Shown: positions 40,887-50,900 of the stretch, one piece after another
How positions within the stretch are numbered: position 1 is the stretch's first letter
Layout of the letters: every line of letters begins with the position of its first letter
NCBI RefSeq assembly: GCF_003347635.1
Contig: NZ_QDFY01000003.1
Location: 62,001-126,000, forward strand
DNA length: 64,000 nucleotides
DNA from: Sphingosinicella terrae
GTDB lineage: Bacteria; Pseudomonadota; Alphaproteobacteria; Sphingomonadales; Sphingomonadaceae
Direction of reading: 5' to 3'
Notes under the pieces: generated by a model
The model's input: the letters and a program-made list of their open reading frames with translations, nothing else
Told to the model about the DNA's origin: nothing
Database searches by the model: none
Made by a program: the position numbers and the translations under genes

Positions 40887-42161
40887 ATGAGTCATTTCCA
40901 TCTTCGCGACGGGGTGACCCATTGCGAGGACGTGCCCCTCCCGGAGATCGCGCGAGCGGTCGGCACGCCGGTCTTCGTCTACTCGGCCAATGCGATGCGC
41001 GCTCAGGCGCGGGCGCTGCGCCAGGCGCTTTCCTCGCTCGACGATCCGCTCATCGCCTATGCGGTGAAGGCCAATCCCAACATCGCGGTCCTCACCACGC
41101 TCGCCGCGGAGGGGCTGGGCGCCGACGTCGTCTCGGGCGGCGAATATAAGCGCGCCCGCGCCGCCGGCATCCCCACCGACAGGATCGTCTTCTCCGGGGT
41201 CGGCAAGACCGCCGGTGAGATGCGTCAGGCGCTCGCCGGCGGGCTTTGCCAGTTCAACCTCGAATCCTTCGTCGAAGCCGAAATGCTCTCGCAGGTCGCG
41301 AGCGCCATGGGCCGGACCGCGCCGGTCGCGATCCGCGTAAACCCCGATGTGGACGCCGGGACCCACGCGAAGATCTCCACGGGTGCGGCCCACAACAAGT
41401 TCGGGATCCCGATCGGCGACACCCCCGCCGTCTGCGCCGCGCTGCGGAGCCTGCCCGGCGTGGAACTCAGGGGCCTGGCGGTGCATATCGGCAGCCAGCT
41501 CACCAGTCTCGCTCCGCTCGAGAAGGCGATCGCAAGGCTGGGCTCGATGATCGCCCAGCTGCGCTCCGAGGGCCACCGGATCCGGGTCGCGGATCTCGGC
41601 GGCGGACTTGGCGTCCAATATGATCCCGCGCTCCCGCCCCCGCCCAGCCCGGGAGATTATGGCGCGATGGTGACTCGGCTGACGCGCGGCTGGGACGTGC
41701 GGCTGATCTTCGAACCGGGCCGGCTGATCGTCGGCAATGCCGGCTTGCTCCTCACCGAGGTCATCCGCATCAAGCCCGGTCCCAAATATCCGTTCGTCAT
41801 CGTCGATGCCGCCATGAACGACCTGATGCGTCCGACGCTGTACGACGCGTGGCACGAGATTCAGGCGGTCGCGCCGCGGGGCGAGGAGATGACGGCGGAC
41901 GTGGTCGGGCCGGTCTGCGAGAGCGGCGACATGTTCGCGGTATCGCGGACGATGGATCGGGTGGAGGCGGGCGATCTCGTCGCCATCCGTACGGCGGGCG
42001 CCTATGCCGCGACCATGTCGAACACCTACAATTCGCGCGCGCTCGCGCCCGAGGTGCTCGTCGACGGCAGCGACTGGGCTCTCGTCCGGCCGCGCCGGGA
42101 CGACGAGGCCTTCCTCGCCGATGAACGTGTCCCGGACTGGCTCGGCCGCGCCCCGCGCTGA
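40887..42161 (+). CDS. lysA: Diaminopimelate decarboxylase
   Basis: A 424-residue PLP enzyme of fold type III, last step of lysine synthesis (meso-diaminopimelate to L-lysine and CO2). The PLP Lys is K61 in YAVKANPN. Other marks are the GGG loop of ADLGGGLGVQY, the EPGR phosphate loop (FEPGRLIVGN) and CESGD with its active-site Cys donated across the dimer, plus YNSR near the end. Length is usual. It stands alone after a terminator, so it should have its own promoter in the 40846-40886 gap. Confidence 0.96.
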   Translation: MSHFHLRDGVTHCEDVPLPEIARAVGTPVFVYSANAMRAQARALRQALSSLDDPLIAYAVKANPNIAVLTTLAAEGLGADVVSGGEYKRARAAGIPTDRIVFSGVGKTAGEMRQALAGGLCQFNLESFVEAEMLSQVASAMGRTAPVAIRVNPDVDAGTHAKISTGAAHNKFGIPIGDTPAVCAALRSLPGVELRGLAVHIGSQLTSLAPLEKAIARLGSMIAQLRSEGHRIRVADLGGGLGVQYDPALPPPPSPGDYGAMVTRLTRGWDVRLIFEPGRLIVGNAGLLLTEVIRIKPGPKYPFVIVDAAMNDLMRPTLYDAWHEIQAVAPRGEEMTADVVGPVCESGDMFAVSRTMDRVEAGDLVAIRTAGAYAATMSNTYNSRALAPEVLVDGSDWALVRPRRDDEAFLADERVPDWLGRAPR

Positions 42162-42348
42162 GGCGCGACGACGAGCCGCTTCCGTGCACGATCGAACGCT
42201 TCAGCTTCGCTTCAGCCGCTCGACGGCGGCGGTGGCGAATGACGGCTGAGGCTGTTGAGGGGGGCGGCGCCGCCTCCAGCGGCGGAACCTCGGACGGAGA
42301 GGTCAGGCGCATGCCGTTGGAGAAAACCCGTAGCGCCAACCCTCGACA

Positions 42349-42370
42349 GTCCGTTCGGGCCGAGCTTGTC
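42349..42370. repeat. Fragment resembling a dispersed sphingomonad intergenic repeat
   Basis: AGTCCGTTCGGGCCGAGCTT (42349 onward, ending TGTC-like) resembles the AGTCCGTTCGTGCTGAGCTTGT-type element that is scattered between genes in many Sphingomonadales genomes. It lies in a 268-base gap between lysA and the tRNA. I recognise the pattern from general experience and could not search for further copies. Apart from it I see nothing in the gap. Confidence 0.35.
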
Positions 42371-42429
42371 ACCCATGTCTCAGGTACGTTGTGTCACCTC
42401 TGTGTCCGGACCGGACAGTCGAGGATTGG

Positions 42430-42503
42430 CGCGCCCGGCAGGACTCGAACCTGCGACCCCAAGCTTAGAAGGCTCGTGCTCTATCCGGCTGAGCTACGGG
42501 CGC
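42430..42503 (-). tRNA. tRNA-Arg (anticodon TCT)
   Basis: The minus strand folds as a full cloverleaf: acceptor GCGCCCG/CGGGCGC, D arm GCTC-AGCCGGATA-GAGC, anticodon arm CGAGC-CTTCTAA-GCTTG with anticodon TCT, T arm GCAGG-TTCGAGT-CCTGC, and discriminator G. It totals 74 bases. The CCA end is not encoded. It reads AGA codons, which are rare in this GC-rich DNA. Confidence 0.96.
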
Positions 42504-42561
42504 CCGGCCGCTCCTCTAACCCGCTTTGGCCGCGAGCGGAACTGCGCTACTGCGAGACACC

Positions 42562-43308
42562 ATGAGCGGGGGAAGGGTGAAAGCGATCGAGGCCTCGGCC
42601 CTGGCGGGCGAGCGGCTGCGCTATTTCGACTTCGTCATGGCGGCGTTCGTGACGGTGCTGCTGCTGTCGAACGTGCTCGGCGCCGGCAAGGTCGCGGTGA
42701 TCGACTTGCCCGGTATCGGGGAATGGCCGTTCGGCGCCGGCATCCTCTTCTTCCCGGTCTCCTACGTCATCGGAGACGTGCTGACCGAGGTCTATGGTTA
42801 TGCGCGCGCGCGCCGCTGCATCTGGGCGGGCTTCGGCGCGCTCATGTTCATGGCCTTCATGTCCTACGCCGTCGTCGCGCTGCCGCCCGCGGACGACTGG
42901 ACCGGCCAGGCCGCCTATGAGCAGGTGTTCGGCCAGGTGCCGCGCATCGTCTTTGCCTCGATGATCGCCTTCTGGGCGGGCGAGTTCGTCAATTCCTACG
43001 TCCTCGCCCGCATGAAGGTGTGGACGAAGGGCCGGCATCTGTGGACGCGCACCGTCGGATCGACGGTGGCGGGGCAGGGTGTGGACAGCCTGATCTTCTA
43101 CCCGCTCGCTTTCTACGGCCAGTGGGACAATTCGACCTTGGTGATCGTGCTGCTCACCCAATGGGCGCTCAAGGTTTCGTGGGAGGCACTATTGACCCCG
43201 TTCACCTATGCCGTGGTCGGCTTCCTCAAGCGCCGCGAGGGCGTCGACGTCTATGACGAGCGGACGGACTTCTCGCCCTTCCGCGCGTCGCTGGGAACCT
43301 CGCGATGA
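42562..43308 (+). CDS. Queuosine precursor transporter (YhhQ family)
   Basis: A 248-residue membrane protein with six to seven helices. Family blocks: LLLSNVLGAGKVAV, ILFFPVSYVIGDVLTEVYGYARARR, WAGEFVNSYVLARMKVWTKGRHLWTRTVGSTVAGQGVDSLIFY and KVSWEALLTPFTY. YhhQ/QueT-like proteins import queuosine precursors (preQ0/preQ1) for tRNA modification. The ATG at 42562 sits 58 bases after the tRNA-Arg end on the other strand. Overlaps the next gene by ATGA. Confidence 0.93.
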   Translation: MSGGRVKAIEASALAGERLRYFDFVMAAFVTVLLLSNVLGAGKVAVIDLPGIGEWPFGAGILFFPVSYVIGDVLTEVYGYARARRCIWAGFGALMFMAFMSYAVVALPPADDWTGQAAYEQVFGQVPRIVFASMIAFWAGEFVNSYVLARMKVWTKGRHLWTRTVGSTVAGQGVDSLIFYPLAFYGQWDNSTLVIVLLTQWALKVSWEALLTPFTYAVVGFLKRREGVDVYDERTDFSPFRASLGTSR

Positions 43309-43616
43309 GCGACTATCAGGCGGCCAAGGTCTGGCTGGCCGGCACCGTCGGCCTGTCGAAGGACGCGATGCACATGAGCATCGGCCTGCTCGTCTTCCTT
43401 CTCGCCATCGCCATCTTCCGGGCGCGTCCGCGGGACGCCAAGCCGCTCCTGGCGGTCATCGTCGTCGCCATGCTTGGCGAAGCCTGGGACCTCTACGACA
43501 GCTGGAGTGCGGGTCAGCGATTGCACTGGGATCTCGCCTGGCACGATCTGTGGGTGACGTGCCTGTGGCCGGCGCTCCTCTTCGCGGTGGCGCGGTGGAC
43601 GAAGCTGCTGCGCTGA
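43305..43616 (+). CDS. Small membrane protein of unknown function
   Basis: A 103-residue protein with three predicted helices (about 22-38, 47-63, 80-97). The segment AKVWLAGTVGLSKDAMHMSIGLLVF and the mid part GEAWDLYDSW are distinctive, but I cannot name the family; VanZ-like small proteins have a similar shape. Translationally coupled to the YhhQ gene. Its stop directly abuts the stop of the convergent DUF1232 gene. Confidence 0.75.
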   Translation: MSDYQAAKVWLAGTVGLSKDAMHMSIGLLVFLLAIAIFRARPRDAKPLLAVIVVAMLGEAWDLYDSWSAGQRLHWDLAWHDLWVTCLWPALLFAVARWTKLLR

Positions 43617-44009
43617 TCAGTCATAGCTCCAGCTGAGCAGCGACCAGACCAGCCAGGCGGCGAGAACCCACAAGATGAGGACGAGCAGGATGCCGGTCCG
43701 GCTGCGCGGGCGCTCCGCCGCCGCCTCGGCCACGGCGCGATGCTCTTCGTACAATCCCTCCGGAAGCAGCTTCAGGAACAGCCAGATCCCGGCGGGAACG
43801 AGGATGAGGTCGTCGACCAGCCCCAGGATCGGTATGAAGTCGGGGATGAGATCGATCGGCGACAGCGCATAGGCCGCCACCAGCAGGCCGACCAGCCGTG
43901 CCGGCCACGGCGCGCGCGGATCGCGCGCCGTCAGCCAGACGGCATGGGCCTCGATGCCGATGCGCTTCGCCAGCGAGGGCCGGCTGCGCGGCTTCCTTCT
44001 CGGCAGCAT
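43617..44009 (-). CDS. YkvA/DUF1232 family membrane protein
   Basis: A 130-residue protein with the DUF1232 core PWPARLVGLLVAAYALSPIDLIPDFIPILGLVDDLILVP, whose SPIDLIPDFIP block is diagnostic. One further C-terminal helix (TGILLVLILWVLAAWLVWSLL) follows. Function unknown in the family. It follows the DHA2 pump gene by 32 bases on the same strand and might be co-transcribed. Confidence 0.9.
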   Translation of the reverse strand: MLPRRKPRSRPSLAKRIGIEAHAVWLTARDPRAPWPARLVGLLVAAYALSPIDLIPDFIPILGLVDDLILVPAGIWLFLKLLPEGLYEEHRAVAEAAAERPRSRTGILLVLILWVLAAWLVWSLLSWSYD

Positions 44010-44041
44010 GTCGCTCTGTGTCCTCCTCCGCCGTCATGACC

Positions 44042-45451
44042 CTAGCGGTTCGGCGCCGCAATCCGTTCCGGCGCCTGCCCGCCGAGGGTCGCCAGCGCGC
44101 AAAGGCCGGCCGCCGCGGCCAGTGCCGCACCGACGATGGCGGCGTCATGATAGCCTTGGACGAGTGCGCCGTCCTGCCGCGCCAGCACCGTGCCGATAAG
44201 GGCGGTCGCGATCAGGCCTCCGGTGCGCGAGACGGCGCTGTTGAGACCCGAAGCGGTTCCGGCATGGCCCCCGTCCACCGCGCCGAGCACCGCGGCGGTG
44301 AGCGGCGCTGCCGATGCCGCCATGCCCGCTGCGATCAGGGCGAGCGACGGCAGCACCGAAGTCCAGTAGCTCGCCTGCGCTTCGATCCGAAGGCCGAGCA
44401 GGAAGCCGGCGGCGACGATCATCGGCCCGAAGGTGAGCGGCAGCCGCGGTCCGATCCGGGCGGCGAGCCGTCCCATGAAGGGCGAGCCGGCGGCGATCAG
44501 GATCGGCAGAGGGAGCAGGGCGGTCCCGGCCGCGACCGCCGAATAGCCCAGCCCCTCGATCAGCGTGAAAGGCAGCAGCACGAGCAGCCCGCTCAGCGCG
44601 CCGTAGAGGAGGAAGGTCATCAGGGTCAGGCCGACGAAGGGGCGCGATCCGAACAGCCCGAGCGGCACCATCGCCTCGCTTCCTCGGCGCCGCTCGAGCG
44701 CCAGGAAGAGCAGGCTCGCGGCGATGCCGACGATCAAGGCGGGCAGGACGGCGGCGCCGGTCGAGGCGCTCGCCGTCCAGGCGGTCAATCCCCAGGTCAG
44801 GGCGCCCAGCGCGATCGTCGCGACGACGGCGCCGGGCCAATCCGGCGGCGTTCGCCGCGTGAGCCGGCTCTCCGGGACGTAGCGCAGGGCGAGCCAGACG
44901 GCGCCCAGCCCGAAGGGGAGGTTGATGAGGAAGATGGCGGGCCAGCCGACGGTGTCGACCAGCCAGCCCCCCAGCAGCGGCGCCGCCGCGGCCGAGATCG
45001 CTCCCGCCGCCGCCCAGGTGCCGACCGCGGCGCCGCGCCGTGCGCCGGAGAAGGCAGCGCTCAGCACGGCCAGGCTGTTGGGGAGCAGCATCGCGGCGCC
45101 GAGGCCTTGCAGCGCGCGACCGGCGAGCAGGATTTCCAGGCCCGGCGCCGCCGCGCACAGCAGCGAGGCGGCGCAGAAGAGCAGGATCCCGCCGACCAAC
45201 AGCCGGCGCCGGCCGTAATGGTCGCCGGCTGCCCCGCCGATCAGGAGGAGCGCCGACAAGGGAAGCAGGAAGCCGTTGATCACCCACTGCAGCTCGGCCG
45301 TTGCCGCCTGGTAGCTGCGGCCGATCGCAGGCAAGGCGACGTTCAGCACCGATCCGTCGATGAAGGCGAGGCTGGAGGCGAGGATGCAGGTGGCCAGCAC
45401 CATCCGAGGATGCGCGGGCGCGCCATCGTCGCCGCGCCGCACGTCCGCCAT
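44042..45451 (-). CDS. DHA2-family multidrug efflux MFS transporter
   Basis: A 469-residue (from ATG 45451) 14-helix facilitator of the EmrB/QacA type. Helix 1 has LATCILASSLAFIDGSVLNVALPAI with the conserved Asp, and motif C-like GGWLVDTVGWPAIFLINLPFG follows helix 5. Expels drugs with proton antiport. A TTG at 45487 preceded by GGAGGG would add 12 residues and is an equally possible start. No MFP or outer-membrane partner is adjacent, so it probably works alone in the inner membrane. Confidence 0.9.
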   Translation of the reverse strand: MADVRRGDDGAPAHPRMVLATCILASSLAFIDGSVLNVALPAIGRSYQAATAELQWVINGFLLPLSALLLIGGAAGDHYGRRRLLVGGILLFCAASLLCAAAPGLEILLAGRALQGLGAAMLLPNSLAVLSAAFSGARRGAAVGTWAAAGAISAAAAPLLGGWLVDTVGWPAIFLINLPFGLGAVWLALRYVPESRLTRRTPPDWPGAVVATIALGALTWGLTAWTASASTGAAVLPALIVGIAASLLFLALERRRGSEAMVPLGLFGSRPFVGLTLMTFLLYGALSGLLVLLPFTLIEGLGYSAVAAGTALLPLPILIAAGSPFMGRLAARIGPRLPLTFGPMIVAAGFLLGLRIEAQASYWTSVLPSLALIAAGMAASAAPLTAAVLGAVDGGHAGTASGLNSAVSRTGGLIATALIGTVLARQDGALVQGYHDAAIVGAALAAAAGLCALATLGGQAPERIAAPNR

Positions 45452-45555
45452 GCCACGATCGCAGGTGAAGGCGAGCTGGGAAGTCAACGTCCCTCCATCT
45501 GCGCCTCGGCGCCCCCTCCCGTTTCCGGGAACGGGAGCGCCGGATCATGGCGCCG

Positions 45556-46737
45556 CTACAGCACCTCGAACAAGCCGGCGGCGCCCATGCCGCCGCCGAC
45601 GCACATCGTCACCACGACATAGCGGGCGCCGCGGCGCCGGCCCTCGATCAGGACGTGCCCGGTCAGTCGCGCGCCGGACATGCCGTAGGGATGGCCGATC
45701 GCGATCGCGCCGCCATTGACGTTGAGCTTGTCGTCCGGGATGCCGAGCCGATCCTGGCAATAGAGGACCTGGACGGCGAAGGCCTCGTTGAGCTCCCACA
45801 AGTCGATATCGTCGACGGTGAGGCCGAAGCGCTTGAGCAGCTTGGGAACGGCGAATACCGGTCCGATGCCCATCTCGTCGGGCTCGGTGCCGGCGACCGC
45901 CATGCCGAGATAGCGGCCAAGCGGCTGCAGCCCCCGCTCGGCGGCGAGCCCCGCTTCCATCAGCACGCAGGCGGAGGCGCCGTCGGAAAGCTGGCTGGCA
46001 TTGCCGGCGGTGATCATCGCCTCCGGCCCCATCACCGGCTGGAGCGCTCGAAGCCCCTCGATCGTCGTCTCGGGACGGTTGCCCTCGTCCTTGGCGAGGG
46101 TGACTTCCCGCATCGAGGTCTCCCCGGTCTCCTTGTTCTTGATCGCCATATTGGCGGTGACCGGCACGATCTCGTCGTCGAACTTGCCGGCGGCCTGGGC
46201 GGCGGCGGTGCGCTGCTGCGATCGAAGCGCATATTCGTCCTGCCGCTCGCGGCTCACCGTGTAGCGCTTGCCCACCACCTCGGCGGTGTTGATCATCGGC
46301 ATGTAGATGCCGTTGTGCATCGACAGCAGTTCGGGATCGGGCCCGATCCGCATCTCCGCCGTCTGGACGAGGCTGATCGATTCGACGCCGCCGGCGACCA
46401 TGACGTCCATCCGATCGACGATGATCTGCTTGGCCGCGGTCGCGATCGCCATCAGCCCGGACGCGCATTGCCGGTCGATCGACATGCCGGCAACGGTGAC
46501 CGGAAGGCCGGAACGAAGCGCCGCGGTTCGGCCGATGGTCGTCTGCACGCCCTGCTGGAGAGCGGCGCCCATGATGACGTCGTCAATCTCCGCGGGATCC
46601 ACCTTCGCCCGCTCGACCGCCGCCTTGATCGCGTGGCTGGCCAGGGTCGGCGAGGGGGTGGCGTTGAACGCGCCGCGATAGGCCTTGCCGATCGGCGTGC
46701 GGGCGGTGGAGACGATGACGGCTTCACGATTGGCCAT
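45556..46737 (-). CDS. Acetyl-CoA C-acyltransferase (thiolase)
   Basis: A 393-residue thiolase with the acyl-carrying Cys91 in DRQCASGL, the [10 protein letters not shown] block carrying the active-site His (about 350), and the C-terminal Cys in [10 protein letters not shown]. Cleaves 3-ketoacyl-CoA in beta-oxidation. In the same direction, 45 bases downstream of a MaoC hydratase gene, so both probably serve fatty-acid breakdown. A GC-rich TTCG hairpin lies between them. Confidence 0.95.
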   Translation of the reverse strand: MANREAVIVSTARTPIGKAYRGAFNATPSPTLASHAIKAAVERAKVDPAEIDDVIMGAALQQGVQTTIGRTAALRSGLPVTVAGMSIDRQCASGLMAIATAAKQIIVDRMDVMVAGGVESISLVQTAEMRIGPDPELLSMHNGIYMPMINTAEVVGKRYTVSRERQDEYALRSQQRTAAAQAAGKFDDEIVPVTANMAIKNKETGETSMREVTLAKDEGNRPETTIEGLRALQPVMGPEAMITAGNASQLSDGASACVLMEAGLAAERGLQPLGRYLGMAVAGTEPDEMGIGPVFAVPKLLKRFGLTVDDIDLWELNEAFAVQVLYCQDRLGIPDDKLNVNGGAIAIGHPYGMSGARLTGHVLIEGRRRGARYVVVTMCVGGGMGAAGLFEVL

Positions 46738-46754
46738 GACGGTCCTTTCTGAGC

Positions 46755-46778
46755 TCTTCTCCCCTTCGGGGGAGAGGG
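46755..46778. terminator. TTCG hairpin between the MaoC and thiolase genes
   Basis: CTTCTCCCC and GGGGAGAGG pair around TTCG. It starts 4 bases after the maoC stop and ends 17 bases before the thiolase start. No T run follows on the minus strand, so it may be an attenuator or an mRNA stability element rather than a full terminator. Confidence 0.45.
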
Positions 46779-46782
46779 AAAA

Positions 46783-47238
46783 TCACACGAATACCATGCC
46801 GATCCAGTCGGCGATCAAGGCGGGCTTGTCCTCGCCTTCTATCTCGACCGTGACATTGTGCACGACCTGCCACTGCCCCGGCCTCTTCTCGTCGAAGGCG
46901 GCGAGGCGGAAGCGGCCGCGGACCCGTCGCCCGGAATGGACCGGCGCCAGGAACCGGACTTTGTCGAACCCGTAATTGACGGCCATGCGCATGTCCCGCG
47001 GCGTCAGCATCGCGTCGGCCGCCATCCGGCTCAGCAGCGACAAGGTCAGGAAGCCGTGGGCGATCGTCCCGCCGAACGGCGTCGCCGCGGCCGCCTCCGG
47101 ATCCACATGGATGAACTGATGATCCTGCGTCACGTCGGCGAAGGCAAGGATCGCCGCCTGGTCGATCGCGATCCAGTCGGAGACGCCGACCTCGCTGCCG
47201 ACTTTCGCGCCTATCTCGTCGATGCTGGCGACCGGCAT
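46783..47238 (-). CDS. MaoC-type enoyl-CoA hydratase
   Basis: A 151-residue hotdog-fold protein. The ATG at 47238 follows GGAGGGACG; longer frames on this strand have no homology. The catalytic block is FADVTQDHQFIHVDPEAA, matching the hydratase motif with the conserved Asp and His, then FGGTIAHGFLTLSLLS. It is R-specific in most relatives and hydrates trans-2-enoyl-CoA. Upstream of the thiolase in a likely two-gene unit. Confidence 0.9.
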   Translation of the reverse strand: MPVASIDEIGAKVGSEVGVSDWIAIDQAAILAFADVTQDHQFIHVDPEAAAATPFGGTIAHGFLTLSLLSRMAADAMLTPRDMRMAVNYGFDKVRFLAPVHSGRRVRGRFRLAAFDEKRPGQWQVVHNVTVEIEGEDKPALIADWIGMVFV

Positions 47239-47411
47239 TGAGCGTCCCTCCGCTGGCGCTGTCCGAGCACCGCATAGGACCCCGTCGCGGCGACACTCAA
47301 GCCCCCGTCGTGCCGCATTTCGCCTGACGCTACGGCATCGGGCGATGCGGCGATGGGTCCGGGGCGCTGGCGAGGGCAGCGCATCCGATTTCCGGCGAAT
47401 CGGCGCCGAAT

Positions 47412-47867
47412 TCAGATGGGCAGGGCCGTCGTGCTCTTCACCTCGTCCATGACGGCGTAGGTTCGGGTCTCGCGCACGCCGGGTATCTCGGCGAGCACGT
47501 CGACCAGGAACTTGCGGTAGGCGGCCATATCCTTGAGCCTCAGCTTCAGCAGATAGTCGAAGCCGCCCGCCACCATGTGGCATTCGAGGATTTCGGGACG
47601 CTCGGCGACCGCGGCGCTGAATCGCCGGAACACGTCGCCGGTCGTGCGGTCGAGCACGACCTCGACGAAGACCAGGAAGCTCTGGTCGAGCTTCTCCGGA
47701 TCGAGCAGGGCCGCATAGCCGCTGATATAGCCGCGTTCCTTGAGCCGCCGCATCCGGTCGAGGCATGCGGACGGGGAGATGGCGCAGCGCGAGGCCAGCT
47801 CCTGGTTGGTGATGCGCCCCTCGGCCTGCAGAACCCGGAGCAGCTTGCGGTCCATTTCGTCGATCAC
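47412..47867 (-). CDS. Lrp/AsnC family regulator, probable putA activator
   Basis: A 151-residue regulator. The GTG at 47867 has GGAG 6 bases upstream; the first ATG is four codons in and would cut helix 1. N-terminal HTH: MDRKLLRVLQAEGRITNQELASRCAISPSACLDRMRRL. The RAM/Lrp sensor domain follows (FLVFVEVVL, ECHMVAGGFDYLLKLRLKDM). It is divergent from putA with a 105-base gap. Lrp-type PutR proteins activate putA in response to proline in other alphaproteobacteria, and the gene order supports the same role here. Confidence 0.88.
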   Translation of the reverse strand: MIDEMDRKLLRVLQAEGRITNQELASRCAISPSACLDRMRRLKERGYISGYAALLDPEKLDQSFLVFVEVVLDRTTGDVFRRFSAAVAERPEILECHMVAGGFDYLLKLRLKDMAAYRKFLVDVLAEIPGVRETRTYAVMDEVKSTTALPI

Positions 47868-47972
47868 GATATTCTCCAGAAGCGGCCAGGACCCGCATTT
47901 CATGCGGCAGAGCGCTGGAATCAACCGTATCTTGCGGCACTCATTCGGCGCCTCCCGTGCTAATCCGTCCAC

Positions 47973-50900
47973 ATGACCCTGTCTGATCCCGCCGCCGTCC
48001 GCCCCGCTTTGTCCCGTCTCCATCGCGCGCCCGAGCCCGAGGTCCTGGCGCCGCTCCTGCGCGACGCCTCGCTCGACGGCGAATCGCGACGGCGCGTCGA
48101 TGACCGCGCCCGGGCGATGCTCGCGGACCTTCGCGACGCCCAGTCGCGCGGCTGGGTCAACCAGTTCCTCCAGGAATATCGGCTCAATACCCAGGAAGGT
48201 GTGGCCTTGCTCTCGCTCGCCGAGGCCTTCCTGCGCGTGCCCGATCCGGAGACCGCCGACAGTCTGATCGCCGACAAGCTCGGCGGGGGCGACTGGCGGT
48301 CGCACAAGGGGCGCTCCCATTCCGGCCTGGTCAACAGCGCCACCTGGGGCCTCGTCATCGGACGCGCCCTGGTCAGCGAGAGCGAGCAGGCGAGCGCGCT
48401 GAAGCGGCTGATCGGGCGCGTCGGCGAACCCTTCGTCCGTCAGGCGGTCGGCGCCGCGATGCGGATGATGGGCGAGATATTCGTCATGGGCCGCACGATC
48501 GGCGAGGCGATCGAGCGGATGCGCAAGCGCGAGAATAAGGGCTTCACCGCGAGCTTCGACATGCTCGGCGAGGCCGCCCGCACCTTCCCGGACGCGGACC
48601 GCTATTTCGAATCCTACGAGGACGCGATCCGGGCGGTCGGCAAGGTCGCCCGGGAGGGCCATTCCATCTCGGTCAAGCTTTCCGCTCTCCATCCGCGCTA
48701 CGAGGTTTCGCAATATGAACGGTGCGTGCCGGAGCTGATCGGCAAGGTCGAAGCGCTGGCGACGCTCGCCGCCGGCCTCGGCATCGGCTTCACCATCGAC
48801 GCGGAGGAAAGCGAGCGGCTCGAGATGAGCCTCGACATCATCGAGGCGGTCGCCGGGCTGCCCGCGCTCGAAGGCTGGGACGGGCTAGGCATGGCGGTCC
48901 AGGCCTATGGCAAGCGCTGCCGCCCCGTCATCGCCTGGGCCGACGCGCTCGGCGCCCGCACCGGCCGGCGGATGGCGGTGCGGCTGGTCAAGGGCGCTTA
49001 TTGGGACACCGAGATCAAGCGGACCCAGGAGCAGGGTCTCCCGGATTATCCGCTATTCACTCGCAAGGCCGCGACCGACGTCTCCTATCTCGCCTGCGCG
49101 CGCGACATGCTGAAGGCGAAGCACATCTATCCCGCCTTCGCGACCCACAACGCGCTCACCGTCGCCACTCTGCTCGAATGGGCCGGCGAGAGCCGCGACT
49201 TCGAGTTCCAGCGGCTGCACGGCATGGGCGAAGGCCTGTACGAGACGCTGGTCCGCGAGCAGGGCTATCACACCCGCATCTACGCCCCCGTCGGCGGCCA
49301 TCGCGATCTGCTCGCCTATCTGGTCCGGCGGCTGCTCGAGAATGGCGCCAATTCGAGTTTCGTCCATCAGCTCGCCGATGCCAGCCTGACCGACGAGCAG
49401 ATCCTCGCCGATCCGGTCGCCAAGATCGCCGCGATAGGCGGCAGCCGCCACCCGTCCATCCCGCTGCCCACGGACCTGTTCCAGCCCAGTCGGGGCAATA
49501 GCGAGGGGCTGGACCTCAACGACCGTCCGGAGCTCCGCCGGATCGCCGCGGCCGTGGCCGGCCCGCTCGACTGGCAGCCTGCCGTCAACTCGGCGGGCGA
49601 GCATGCCGACGCCTGCCGTACCGCCGCGCGGGCGGCGGTCGGCCAGGCGCTCGGCGGCTTCGCCGCCTGGTCCGCCCGCAGCGTCGATGATCGCGCCGCC
49701 TGTCTCGACCGGCTCGCCGACCTGCTCGAGCGCGAGCGCGACGCGCTGATGCGGATCGCCGTCCAGGAGGCGAAGAAGACCATTCCCGACGCGCTTGCCG
49801 AGGTGCGCGAAGCGGTCGACTTCTGCCGCTATTATGCGAACCAGGCCCGGTCCGGGCTGCGGCCGATCGAGCTGCCCGGCCCGACCGGCGAGCGCAACGT
49901 GCTGCGGATGGAGGGAAGGGGCGTCTTCGTCTGCATCGCGCCGTGGAACTTTCCGCTCGCCATCTTCCTCGGCCAGGTCACCGCCGCCCTGGCCGCCGGC
50001 AACAGCGTCGTCGCCAAGCCGGCCCCGCAGACGCCGGAGATCGCCGCTTATGCGGTCGGGCTCGCCCACGGCGCCGGCATCCCCGAGGATGCTCTGGTTC
50101 TCGCCGCCGGCGGGCCGGACATGGGCGCCGCTTTGGTCGAGGATGCGCGCATCGCCGGCATCGCCTTCACCGGCTCGACCGCGACCGCCAAGCGCATCGC
50201 CCGGGCGACGCTGGCCGACGACGACCGGCCGATCATCCCGCTCATCGCCGAGACCGGCGGCATCAATGCGATGATCGTCGATTCGACCGCTTTGCCGGAG
50301 CAGGTGGTGCAGGACGTCGTCACCTCGGCCTTCCGCTCGGCCGGCCAGCGCTGCTCGGCGCTGCGTCTGCTCGTCCTCCAGGAGGACGTGGCCGATCGGA
50401 CGCTCGAGATGCTGGCAGGCGCGATGGACACGCTCGTCGTCGGCGACCCGTCCGACCCGGCGACCGACGTCGGCCCCGTGATCGATCGAGGCGCCTTCGA
50501 CCGGCTGATGGGCTACCGGGCCGAGCAGGAGGCCCGCTGGCTGAAGACGATCCCGGCGCCTTCCGAGGGGCTCTTCGTCCCGCCGACGATGATTCGCCTC
50601 GACCGGATCGAGGATCTGAGGCGGGAATGGTTCGGGCCCCTGCTCCACGTCACCACCTGGAAGGCCGGCGCGCTCGAGGAGACGGTGCGGCGGATCAATG
50701 CCACCGGCTTCGGGCTCACCATGGGCCTGCACAGCCGTATCGCCCGCGCTGCGGAAGCGGTCGAGGAGGCGGCGACCGTCGGCAACCTCTACGTCAACCG
50801 TTCGATGATCGGCGCCATCGTCGGCTCGCAGCCATTCGGCGGCGAGGGGCTCTCCGGCACCGGCCCGAAAGCGGGCGGCCCGCATTATCTGCCGCGCTTC

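Noticed and set aside
42430-42503. tRNA-Arg as an integration site for a mobile element
   Set aside because: No integrase, no repeat of the tRNA 3' end and no change of gene style are visible nearby.
42256-42520. Protein reading GAPGRTRTCDPKLRRLVLYPAELRAP on the plus strand
   Set aside because: This is the familiar false peptide produced by the reverse complement of a tRNA-Arg gene.
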